DNA from: Hyaloscypha bicolor E | Lineage: Eukaryota > Ascomycota > Leotiomycetes > Helotiales > Hyaloscyphaceae | Direction: 5' to 3' | Assembly (NCBI RefSeq): GCF_002865645.1 | Contig: NW_020194518.1 | Coordinates: 744,001 to 808,000 of the forward strand | DNA: 64,000 bases | In this document: positions 10,801 through 19,292 of the stretch, in pieces | How positions within the stretch are numbered: the stretch's first letter is position 1 | How the letters are laid out: each line of letters starts with the position of its first letter | Translations under genes and position numbers: made by a program | The notes under the pieces: generated by a model | What the model saw: the letters and a program-made list of their open reading frames with translations, nothing else | Databases searched by the model: none | What the model was told of the DNA's origin: nothing

Positions 10801-13750
10801 CATCACCAGGAGGTATAGATGACGTTGAATGTTTCCGCTTGCGCTGAAGGTCGGGATTCTCTGAAATGCGGATATTTGGCGGGTCGCTCTCAATTCCGTC
10901 GTTTGTGCTCAGTAACCTGCCAGATCTCCTCGAGATTGTCTCATCTGTTATGCGATCAATAGCCTTCGCAGCGTCTGCAGCCTCTCTAGCCATCGCAATA
11001 GACTTCATAGACTCAGCAATCACCTCGTCCATATCACTCATTTCCTGGTACTTGCGAAGATGATCGAGCAGAGCGGGATCCTCCTGTTTTTTTGGCAATC
11101 TGGCCACAGGCGCGCCTTCTCGGCTTGGCGGCCTGGAAAAGGGTTCCTTGGTAGACTCCTGGTAAGAGTCTTCATGCTCAACCTCTGCAACACCGACTTC
11201 AACAGACTGATTTTGGCCGTTCTCAGATTCAGACTCCTCCAGACTTGTCAGGCCACTGTGTGGTCTTGCTTTGCCTCGGATGCCTGCCATAATTTTCTTT
11301 GCCTCATCAAGAAAGTCCTGCGTGGTGACAGAACCTTTCCGACTATCAGCCTGCATTTGCTGGCTCGCGCCCAAAGCTGTAGACGCCTTGAGGGGTTCCG
11401 TAGAATCAAGCTCTGCTTGTATCTTGGCAATCTTCTTCTCTTGCAGCAACCGGACATCTTCTGACGACGTGGGATCTATCTCCTGAAGAGGGGTTCGGCC
11501 GTGTTGCTGGCTGCTTCGTTGACTCGGAGTTGGCGTACGTGGACGTAATATTTGGCGCATTGCAAGGACTGTTGGGTTTGCTGCTTGCTGGTCATTGTCG
11601 TGCCTAGCATCCTTTCGCTTTCTTCCAATGACAGATTGCATATGCTGATGAGTCTCGACCAAAGAATCGAGATCTTCAGCCAAGTCCTTCCCATCCTCAT
11701 AGGTAATCTCAGATTTGTGCAGGGTTCGCCGACGTTTGGGCGTAGGATCTTTCAATGGAGTTTTTGGTAGCCTCTTGCCTGCTGTATCTCCATTTCCATT
11801 CCTCTTTCTTGGTGTCTGAAGATCTTCTCTTCTTTGAGAATTAGGCAACTCAGAAGGTTGGTCTGAACTACTCGTATCTGGTCGTACAACCGTGCGAACG
11901 CTGATGGTATGCTTCATTGTGCTTATTGTGTTGGTGTGTCTGGCCCGACGCTCGATGATCACTTCATCGTCAAGAGCTGGTGAAGGCTCAAGCTGAAATC
12001 TGAAAGTGGTTTGAGTATCTGGGTTGAGGACTGGCAATGTCATGTTTTCTTTGTCTTCATCACCATTTGATCGACTTGAATTATATGACACTTCTTCACT
12101 GAACTGGAAACTGTTCAGATCTCCTCCACCGAAGTTGTTAATCTTTGATGTCTGCCGGTGAGCATGACTCCGTTGCGAGACCTTTTTTGGACTTGACGCT
12201 GCTACAAATGCTTCATTCATTTCGGGATGTGTCGATTCATGAGTCGTAGACGAGGGAATATTAACATCGCTTTCACCGCTACTGTTGCCCTCAAATTGAC
12301 TTAGTCTTCGCAACAGGGTCTGGTTCGTGAAGGTGTCGTATGTTCCAAAAAGTTTTAAGGGGCTGCCGGATGGATTTTTCTGCTCTCTGCTCGTTGACTT
12401 GGTTGGGCTAGGATGAGCTGCACGTGGCGGTTGTGGCGATCGAGGGGGTAATGGAGGCTGATTGTGCTCGTTCGAAGCTCTTGTCTTCTTAATATTTGGA
12501 AGTTGCTTCGGGGTGCTGGCTTGCATGGACTCCTCTGGTAAAAGGGCTGATTCGTCGATGGCCGGGAGCGAGGAAGGGCTTAGCATACGTTTTTGGAAAG
12601 AGCCTTCTTGGGATCGTCCCCCTCTCCGGAGATTGACAAAGCGACCATTGTGTGCGTAATCATCAGTGTCGACCGTCATATCTGCTGGAAGATCTTCCGA
12701 CAAGGCATCCTGATTTTGTTCAGATGAGAAGGAACTTTCTTCTCGAATGTTTTCGAGCCGGCGCTGGAGCTCATCAGCGGGAAGATTCAGTGCTGTATAG
12801 TCGATTTTTCCGTCAGTGGTGTTGTGTCTTCCAATATATATTGGACTGAGTTCCTCGTTCCGAATGTCACTTTGACCACTGACAGTTCGTCCGGCTTCAT
12901 CGACGCGCCTTTCATGTCGAACCACGGAGGATGCAGCGTCAGAAGTGTTGTCCGAATGGGCAGCCACTCCTTGCTGGCTCTGAAACTTCAATTTGGTCAG
13001 CTGGAAGCTACTGCTTCGACTTAAATCGTTAGCTGAAAAATCGCTCTCGCATTCGTCCGCCAATTTATATTTCATAACCCGCGGTTGCTGGCGATTCTTG
13101 GTCCCTTCATCAGATTGCTCCTCGGCAGCCTGATCATCCTTGCGCAGAGTTTTGTGGTCGAAATTGTATGGAGGCGGACTTGATGGCATGGCGACACTGC
13201 CCTCCTCGAAGTCTGCTAGGGCTAGTTTGGTGGGCGATTGTGCTGGGGGTGGACGGAAAATATTCTCAAGGCCTGCCGGGCTGAAGAGGTCACGTTGCTC
13301 ACCGTAAGCAACCTCTCCATGTATGAGCCGTCTTTTCCATTCGGGCGTCTCATTTCTACCCTTTTGAGGAGACAAGCTGGCGGATTTATGTTGAATGGTA
13401 TGGTATTGTACAGACTGTGTAGTCGAAGCCGAAAGGGTTCGAGAAAGACGTCGGCCACGAGTCCCATTCGTTACCTCGCGGAGTTTTGAAGGATGCTGTA
13501 GATTGCGTTGTGATAGCGGGATGTTATTCTCGTTCAGACTTCGTTCGCTCAGAGGACTGTTCGCGCTATCCTGCCCGGCTGTCCATGATCGCTTCTGGGG
13601 ATTGTATTTTGGTATGCGACTTGATGCGACGCGAGCTTGGGAGGTGTCTGATGTGCTGTTTGATAGAGAGGGCAATGATTGCACTGGAGATCCTGATCGA
13701 GGCTGAGAAACCCAATCCTCGGAGAGAGAATCTAGCCACGCTTGCTCCAT
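7898..13750 (-). CDS. cdc11: Septation initiation network scaffold, Cdc11/Nud1-like
   Basis: A single uninterrupted frame of 1950 residues. I start at the ATG at 13750 (MEQAWLDSLSEDW), because upstream in-frame codons contain no ATG and this opening is typical of fungal Cdc11-family proteins. Residues 1 to about 1430 are polar, serine-rich and probably disordered, with many SP/TP sites. A charged helical stretch (LQRIKAVAARRREAARVAQ, about residues 1090-1130) may form a coiled coil. Ten or more leucine-rich repeats follow (about 1455-1790, for example LQYIDVSNNELESL). Cdc11 (fission yeast), Nud1 (budding yeast) and SnaD (Aspergillus) anchor the septation/mitotic-exit kinase cascade at spindle pole bodies. 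The C-terminus carries a degenerate 20-residue tandem repeat. It is divergent from the next gene. Confidence 0.88.
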   Translation of the reverse strand: MEQAWLDSLSEDWVSQPRSGSPVQSLPSLSNSTSDTSQARVASSRIPKYNPQKRSWTAGQDSANSPLSERSLNENNIPLSQRNLQHPSKLREVTNGTRGRRLSRTLSASTTQSVQYHTIQHKSASLSPQKGRNETPEWKRRLIHGEVAYGEQRDLFSPAGLENIFRPPPAQSPTKLALADFEEGSVAMPSSPPPYNFDHKTLRKDDQAAEEQSDEGTKNRQQPRVMKYKLADECESDFSANDLSRSSSFQLTKLKFQSQQGVAAHSDNTSDAASSVVRHERRVDEAGRTVSGQSDIRNEELSPIYIGRHNTTDGKIDYTALNLPADELQRRLENIREESSFSSEQNQDALSEDLPADMTVDTDDYAHNGRFVNLRRGGRSQEGSFQKRMLSPSSLPAIDESALLPEESMQASTPKQLPNIKKTRASNEHNQPPLPPRSPQPPRAAHPSPTKSTSREQKNPSGSPLKLFGTYDTFTNQTLLRRLSQFEGNSSGESDVNIPSSTTHESTHPEMNEAFVAASSPKKVSQRSHAHRQTSKINNFGGGDLNSFQFSEEVSYNSSRSNGDEDKENMTLPVLNPDTQTTFRFQLEPSPALDDEVIIERRARHTNTISTMKHTISVRTVVRPDTSSSDQPSELPNSQRREDLQTPRKRNGNGDTAGKRLPKTPLKDPTPKRRRTLHKSEITYEDGKDLAEDLDSLVETHQHMQSVIGRKRKDARHDNDQQAANPTVLAMRQILRPRTPTPSQRSSQQHGRTPLQEIDPTSSEDVRLLQEKKIAKIQAELDSTEPLKASTALGASQQMQADSRKGSVTTQDFLDEAKKIMAGIRGKARPHSGLTSLEESESENGQNQSVEVGVAEVEHEDSYQESTKEPFSRPPSREGAPVARLPKKQEDPALLDHLRKYQEMSDMDEVIAESMKSIAMAREAADAAKAIDRITDETISRRSGRLLSTNDGIESDPPNIRISENPDLQRKRKHSTSSIPPGDEEQHQAEFPSHGSNTSSGQSTSRSIPTGSSRGSDSRRVIAPHTVSHLIPEQVAGMVFDRERNIWVKRKTIAGENAGKNFLPSDETEDDPFGDIPDLSVDETQELQRIKAVAARRREAARVAQEQDDQDHLKTMDRAAQLEEADFVRDRPRIKNNEPSSSEPSKLTQFTSSGGTVPESNTRATSWGDDQAPLAKLAPQTTQSVHHRHKSTYTETTERVVEEVEREISIHEDRVDSASPQRRNVTISFSSPLASVIQTKKYEDESSFDREADEASPSDDDDDFGNGSLVITKEENSKKAGSTKSRSFYRSASRRLSLGGHKFSVRPVSRIDEQDEDSINKDDEDRNRRSISVVVSTPAPPRHEASVVLATPHPTHEVGTLTLTPLSEFTVHNSDGSFGLDVSYVAQKQRYVHGSNTQRTLSLSIKELVEKLTEAEPYEPFWEHMKMVNLKGKQLTNLHKLDEFCEQLEDLDVSRNKISQLDGVPKTLRHLRISHNCLTDLAAWGHLSNLQYIDVSNNELESLSAFKYLIHLRGLRADNNQIKSLEGISQLDGLLTLRMRGNLVETLDFSGAKLQRLTDLDLRNNKLTTVQNLEQLRSLSTVDLEENKLTQFSLSDPALLWSLKYLRLSGNNLESIDVSRFPNLRLLYLDRNRLGKVTGLLKTTHLDSVSLREQQTGSRIDMSFLAEAFEVRKLFLSGNLLDTFEPQVDFLNLQYLELANCGLRSLAPGLGRMISNTRILNLNLNALQDLSPLVGIVRLKKLHLVGNRITRLRSTTFVLKHFPNLTLADMRGNPLTLGFYPPLVEMRVILTDGSGDDHQSDAPDPFTQGSADRAKDRKYVERLDMNTKMLRRVYEMLIFLGNPRLKIMDGLTVDRSVTQLEDEVWEALLANGVLVRPDPNEAQHEEAFSEPGATGNMGHGAGEQEEALSEPIDAGNPDRGAGQQEEVVSESIASKNPVEEPRWPGEDSFA
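7940..8120 (-). repeat. 60-bp degenerate tandem repeat in cdc11 3' end
   Basis: Three successive 20-codon units encode EEAFSEPGATGN..., EEALSEPIDAGN... and EEVVSESIASKN.... The DNA on the plus strand shows matching periodic segments (cgcttcttcctgctc-like and cctcttcttgctgg-like). Confidence 0.65.
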
Positions 13751-14493
13751 TGCGCCGGAAGTATAGAAGGAGGTCGATTTGTTATGCCATAGATGCAATG
13801 GCGTTGTTGTGTTCAGCTTCGCGTCCTGTTCGAGTTTTGGATTGTATGAATAAATTCGAGGTGGAATTGGCTTGTTTCGAGCACATATAGCTGCTGTTAA
13901 TATCTTTTGGCCGTCCTGGAGAAACGCGTGCTAATCGACCATTCATTAGACCGCGTCGAGAACATGCACAGTTTTGCGTTGCTGGGGCAACAAAGAACAC
14001 AAGTAAACCCCCACATTTTTAATCTTAGCTCGACATGGTCAACAATTTACCCAAGGAAAAAGAGCTTTCCTTTGCAGGAATAAGGAATTTACAAAATGAG
14101 ACTAACGAATGAGCAACTTTTTATTATTTAGAGCAATCCCATCGCCAAACAGGCTTTAAACCTTAACATAAACTGTCCTGAACGCACCCGTGGATCAATT
14201 TCAATTACTTGCGGATATGCTTTGCATAGTATCAGCACTTTCTAAGTAGAATGCTATCACATTTAAGCTTCCCACGTAAGGAGACAGCCATCGAGCGAGC
14301 TGTAACTTTACATGCGCTTTGGCAGCATTCTGTGAAAATATTCTCACGTGACCTGCATGCACTCAAACACGGTCGCGAAAATCACCGCGTCAACAAGGCT
14401 AACGGTTCAACCTCGTCAACCTACTGTAGCTCGCCTCGCCCCGCGATTCAGTGGCCTCACCGTTCAACTTCATGCCTCAAGACACTCAACATT
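13751..14493. promoter_or_regulatory. Divergent promoter of cdc11-like and orphan genes
   Basis: About 740 bases lie between the two chosen start codons. An ATG at 14251 is in frame with the downstream gene and could extend it by 81 residues. Otherwise nothing was recognised. Confidence 0.4.
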
Positions 14494-17400
14494 ATGGATT
14501 GCAACGATAACGCAACTATACTAAACACCGAGGAGCAAGAAGATGAGCCCTTCTACTGCTCGCCGGCTTATGCTGAGGGGGATGTCATATGGCCCGGATC
14601 CGACTCAGAGGAGACTGCGGAGGAGACTGAACGGAAGCGTTTACGATACGAGCACCACGCCAGACGATACCTGCGAGGCCATTTACCAGTATTACAATCT
14701 GCGGCCCTCAGAGGACCGTTGTCGGGATGGGTAAACCCATGGCGTTGGGTTTCGAAGCAGGACGATTGGTGGCAGCCTCGTTCAGAAGACATGCTTTTCA
14801 CACGAGAAAAGGTTATGAAAAGAGCAGCAGACCATGGGCTTGGTTATTTGGGTCCCACTGAAGCTCTTGCGTGGTGCAAGGCTTCCGCGCAGGCGGAGGC
14901 AGAGGCTCAACGGATTCATCCGGATGGAGGGCGATCGGAGAACAGGGATACTCAACCTGAAATAGGAAACACCTTGATTGTATATGCTGCAGAGTCGCCA
15001 GAGGACCTCCCTACAAAAGACGAATCTTTGACGCTCAACGTAGAACCAACAAACCCTTACCTGGACCAATCAATGGTCAATCACCATAGCGAAACTCCAT
15101 TTACTAGAGGAAATACTCGCGAGACTACAAGAGGTACAAAGAGACCTGTTGATTCCCACTGGCTAAAGGGATCTTACGTTTCTAAACGTGCTCGATGGGA
15201 TGGCCCGGCAATTGCTACACCTACACCGCATCTCGAAATGGGCGAAAGATACCAGCGGCGGCACCAGAGCTTTCCAAAGCGGAGTGGATCAGACAATAGG
15301 ACAGGCACCGAACCTTCCCGTATTTCAGTCAGCTTTGCAGACATACCGTCATCCCGGAGACAAATGGATATTACGTTAGACCCCGACTCACCAGATGCTG
15401 CTTCACTCAGCCACGGCCAAACGTCGGCGACACCTGCACTGAATTCCACATTTAGAAGATCATCGTTAGAGCAAAGTGTTGGCATTCTCCAGCAGCGGGA
15501 GGAAGGAATTGACGAGCTCCATGATGTATCGCAACAATCAATCCTTACAAGTTCGTCGCGGAACAGATCTCGCAGAAAGCCGCAACGACGGTCTCATGGT
15601 TTTGCTGATATTTCTGTTTTAGACAAAGCACCAGATGATTTGAATGCAAAAACACCCCGTCAAAATCCGTCTCCTAGTATCTTATCTTCCGGGGGCGGCA
15701 CCCAGAATGGTCCCTTGAGCTCCAAGTCGAATGAGCTTCCAAAGCTTCCACGCAAGGCTCTAGAGCAGAAAAATGATGGAAATGCGCACGAGGTTGATGA
15801 ATACAGCTTCATCACAGAAGTAGCACCGTCCTCTCGAGACCTGGAGACGTTCCAATACAGGAAGAAGCGGAAGAGAATGGATTCTGAAGCATTGAAGCGA
15901 AATCCGAATGACCGGAATCCCACGGCGGACTTCCAAGAGTCACCAGGGATGATATCAGAATCAGGGCAAAACGATGAAGATGAGGCATCAGATGATCAAG
16001 ACTCAATCGAACCCGAAAACGCGAACAAAACAAAGACCTCATCCCGGATTGATCAGGCACCAATTGTAGAAGATGAGGCTCAAGAAAGGAGCAACGAGTC
16101 CGATCAAAGTTGGGATTTTATAGATGATGCTATAGAGCAACCGCCCGCTCTGCTGGCGGACAGTAGAGCTCTAGTCGAAAATACGTCCCCGAAGCGATCT
16201 TCTCATAGAGATCATAATTCTCCAACTCCGATTCCACAAACGCTCAAACCTTCATCAAAGACCAGCAATCAGCGCTCAAAACTCTCACTCAGATCTAGCC
16301 AACCTTACCAATCACAGCCATTGCTAGATCCGCGATATCCCTCACCAGGGCCATCGGCGGCGAAAAGGAGGGTTGGTATTTTTCAAGATCTAAACGATGG
16401 GAGCACGCAATCATACAATACATCTCCACCCAGACCGACGCTTGAGCTCCCATTGAAACCTTTACCGCAAGCCAACCCGGACAACATTCAGCATGATGCA
16501 AGATCATCTAAAGATATTCAAGATGTGATGGAAGACATTCAAAAAACTCTTTCCCAGAATTGTCCGGGTTTTTCATCCCCAGCTAGCACCCAAAGCGATA
16601 AACATCGAAGCCCCGAGATTGGCGATCCGAATGAGGTGGGATCTCTTCACGAACCTCCGCTTGGTCAACCACATGCTCCTTGTTCCATTGACGCGAATGT
16701 CTCATCCCAAACTTCGGTAGCGGGAGAGGAAAGAACTATGGGTCGAGCAGTCTCTGAGATTTCAAATGTCAACGAGCTGCAACGAGCTAAAAGCACTCCA
16801 CACAATCAACAAAACTCACAGCAAAAATTTCCCCGTGCTGCGAATGCAGGAAAGGACCCCGAGCCTGGAGCAGAAGCAGAGCCCTCTAATACAATACATA
16901 CACCTCACGTCCAAGATGGCTCCTTCGAGGTCATCAATGGGCAACAGGGACAGGCAAGAATACTTTCAAGCGGCGTAGTCGGAGACGTTTCAATAGACGA
17001 GGCCTCCATCACTGGCGCATTGGGAGAACCTCGTGCAGCTGCAAGTGATAGAATTAAGGCTGTAAACAATGATTTGGAGTCAAGCTGGGAAGGTTGCGGG
17101 CCGCAAAGCCCGTGGGCAATCGAGAATCTTGAATCACTTTCCATGAATGGCCACGCACGAATCAATCATGGTGGACAGCTGAACAGCGGCACTTCTCTGG
17201 TTGACGGTCTTGATGAAAGACTCGCTTCTCCAGAAAGTGGCTCTCTCTCCGAGAAACCGGATTGGCACCATGTCGAATGGCCCCAGACACCACCAATTGA
17301 TGTGATCACGCCCTTCAAAAACCTGATGAGTCCAACACCAGCTCCAGAACCTATAGCTTCTCGCTTGCAAGGTGACGGATTGCCCAATACCCAATCACTT

Positions 17401-18096
17401 GTTGATGCTGCTACAAACAATCCGTGGACCAGCAGCTTACGAAAACCGTCGTCCAAGAAATCTAAGAAACGAGTGTCGTTTAGTGTTCAACACCCGGAGG
17501 AGAAAGAAACCTCGCAGCCGGATATTTTCGACAGTTCTAATCACTCGAAGCGGAACCCTGGTTCTCCTCCACCACCAGAACATGGCTCTTACGTGGACAT
17601 GTACGACGACGGCACTGCAACTGTCCCTAAGTTTATCGGCCACTTCGTTGCTGCTAGGCAATTCAAAAAAATTCTTCCCCAGAATCGAAGCTCTCCAATG
17701 AACAGTAGTCCCCGGCTCAGTGCCCAGGCCGAAGCATTTATTGCAGCAGACCGTGAGGCCTCTGTGGAGCAATTGCGTTCATCATTCTCTCCCAGATCTC
17801 TCTCCCGAAAGCACACATCAAGGCGGGACCGTGCAGAAGAGGACCCCTGGCTCAGAGACAGATCACTGGGATCTCTCCAAGCGAGTCCCAAATTGCCGGA
17901 GAAAGGGAAGGGTAATCTCATGGCAAGCTTTGACATGGAGGATGCTATTGGCGACATGTCTGACTTTTTGGGGGATTGGTCAGTTGACGCCGAGCTGAAG
18001 AAAGCAAAGGGATCCAAGGAATCGAAGGAATCCGAATCTAGCGGTCGCCGTGAGAGTAATGGCTGCAGGAGACGGAGGCTGTTTGGACTTGTGTAA
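14494..18096 (+). CDS. Long disordered protein with PP1-docking-like motif, function unknown
   Basis: One open frame; from the ATG at 14494 it gives 1200 residues. An in-frame ATG at 14251 would add 81 poorly conserved-looking residues, so I prefer 14494 (MDCNDNATIL). The N-terminal 130 residues are the only compact-looking part, tryptophan- and charge-rich (GWVNPWRWVSKQDDWW, then ALAWCKASAQAEAEAQ). The rest is serine-, proline- and glutamine-rich and probably disordered. A KKRVSFSV segment near residue 990 matches the RVxF docking motif for protein phosphatase 1. The C-terminus has a short conserved-looking block (FDMEDAIGDMSDFLGDWS) and ends in a basic cluster. I recognise no catalytic domain. 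A nuclear or chromatin role is possible but unproven. Confidence 0.8.
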   Translation: MDCNDNATILNTEEQEDEPFYCSPAYAEGDVIWPGSDSEETAEETERKRLRYEHHARRYLRGHLPVLQSAALRGPLSGWVNPWRWVSKQDDWWQPRSEDMLFTREKVMKRAADHGLGYLGPTEALAWCKASAQAEAEAQRIHPDGGRSENRDTQPEIGNTLIVYAAESPEDLPTKDESLTLNVEPTNPYLDQSMVNHHSETPFTRGNTRETTRGTKRPVDSHWLKGSYVSKRARWDGPAIATPTPHLEMGERYQRRHQSFPKRSGSDNRTGTEPSRISVSFADIPSSRRQMDITLDPDSPDAASLSHGQTSATPALNSTFRRSSLEQSVGILQQREEGIDELHDVSQQSILTSSSRNRSRRKPQRRSHGFADISVLDKAPDDLNAKTPRQNPSPSILSSGGGTQNGPLSSKSNELPKLPRKALEQKNDGNAHEVDEYSFITEVAPSSRDLETFQYRKKRKRMDSEALKRNPNDRNPTADFQESPGMISESGQNDEDEASDDQDSIEPENANKTKTSSRIDQAPIVEDEAQERSNESDQSWDFIDDAIEQPPALLADSRALVENTSPKRSSHRDHNSPTPIPQTLKPSSKTSNQRSKLSLRSSQPYQSQPLLDPRYPSPGPSAAKRRVGIFQDLNDGSTQSYNTSPPRPTLELPLKPLPQANPDNIQHDARSSKDIQDVMEDIQKTLSQNCPGFSSPASTQSDKHRSPEIGDPNEVGSLHEPPLGQPHAPCSIDANVSSQTSVAGEERTMGRAVSEISNVNELQRAKSTPHNQQNSQQKFPRAANAGKDPEPGAEAEPSNTIHTPHVQDGSFEVINGQQGQARILSSGVVGDVSIDEASITGALGEPRAAASDRIKAVNNDLESSWEGCGPQSPWAIENLESLSMNGHARINHGGQLNSGTSLVDGLDERLASPESGSLSEKPDWHHVEWPQTPPIDVITPFKNLMSPTPAPEPIASRLQGDGLPNTQSLVDAATNNPWTSSLRKPSSKKSKKRVSFSVQHPEEKETSQPDIFDSSNHSKRNPGSPPPPEHGSYVDMYDDGTATVPKFIGHFVAARQFKKILPQNRSSPMNSSPRLSAQAEAFIAADREASVEQLRSSFSPRSLSRKHTSRRDRAEEDPWLRDRSLGSLQASPKLPEKGKGNLMASFDMEDAIGDMSDFLGDWSVDAELKKAKGSKESKESESSGRRESNGCRRRRLFGLV

Positions 18097-19292
18097 GATT
18101 GCTAGCTGGCATATCAGATTTTGCACCATGGTGATGGGGCCATGGGGTTACAGGTAGACCTGGTAGAAACATAAGTCTCATTACGAGTAAGTGGCTTTCG
18201 GTAGCCCTCAACAAAAGCCGTCTTTATCGAACTTGTGTCCTCTGAAGAGCCAGAGGTAGGCCACGTAATGTTAAACTATCAGCTGCAGAGCCTCATCCAA
18301 ATTTCCCAACGTCTTTGTTTCGAGTCGCGCTCTGTTATTTTCCACGTGTCGGAATGGGACGGACGGGACCCCTGGCTCCGTCCACAAGGTGTTCATGGGG
18401 GCCATATCATCATATTACCGCCAGCTCTCCGAAGCAGGGGGGTTCAAACACGGCCCGATGCGTGGCTCTCGACTCGCCCAATAGCGAGCAGGTGAACAAC
18501 GCAAGTATGGTGAGATACCTCTCAATGGCCCAAATGGAGAATTATACTGTATTAAACTTGCGCTTGAAGTGATTGGTAAAACAGGCATGGCCTCCACCCA
18601 GAGATAGTGAAGTCATGATCTGAGAGGCGGTCAGCCATCCCCGGCGAGACACGTTGCCGGTTGATAGGTTGTAATTGAAGGCAGGCCTGAGCAGAGAACG
18701 AGACTTCGCAAAACGGCGTGCCAGGGTAACGGTGAAAGATTCGTGGGCAGTGGGCTCGCGGAACTCTCTGATGCGGGCTGGCCTTGGGCCGTTGTGTGGT
18801 TGTGTGGTTGTGTGGTTGCAATTATACGGAGGGGGGAATAATGGCAGACTTGCAGTCAACAAGGCTGGCAGCAAACTCTGGGCAGGCTGCCGATGGACGC
18901 GGTTTTGAGGTGAAACCCGTGCAAAGTTAGCCTTGTGGTCGGATGGTCTGCGACAGGGGAAGCACTGGTGGCGCTCTATGACGGCGTTGGTGGCTTCCGC
19001 ACTTTCGAAAATCAACATCTCAAAAAAGAATCTGAGTCCTCCAGCGTGCATACACCACAGACAATCCCCTCCATACAAGCTGCGCAAAGACAACGTGCCG
19101 GCCAGTCTCTAAGGAACAGGGCTCCCGTCTCGTCACCAAACCTTCTCCCGTGGCGACACTGCATTCGTAAACTCAAAGCCGGGCCTGGCAATCCTAGTCA
19201 CACAATTCCCCTTTACCTGGCACTGCCATTGCCGCCCAATAACTGCGAATCAAACTCGCACATTGCATGAGGATTCGATAGATGTCCGCCTC
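18097..19292. promoter_or_regulatory. Intergenic, probable long Kcs1 promoter and leader
   Basis: About 1.2 kb. Short frames on both strands look spurious. A triplet of GTTGTGTG units occurs at 18791-18818. ATG codons just upstream of 19293 are followed by quick stops and could act as upstream ORFs. Confidence 0.4.
18791..18818. repeat. GTTGTGTG microsatellite, 3.5 copies
   Basis: Three perfect 8-base units followed by GTTG. Confidence 0.8.

Noticed and set aside
13751..13798. Longer start for the Cdc11-like protein
   Set aside because: The 16 extra codons begin with TTG, not ATG; the conserved MEQAWLDSLSEDW opening is at 13750.
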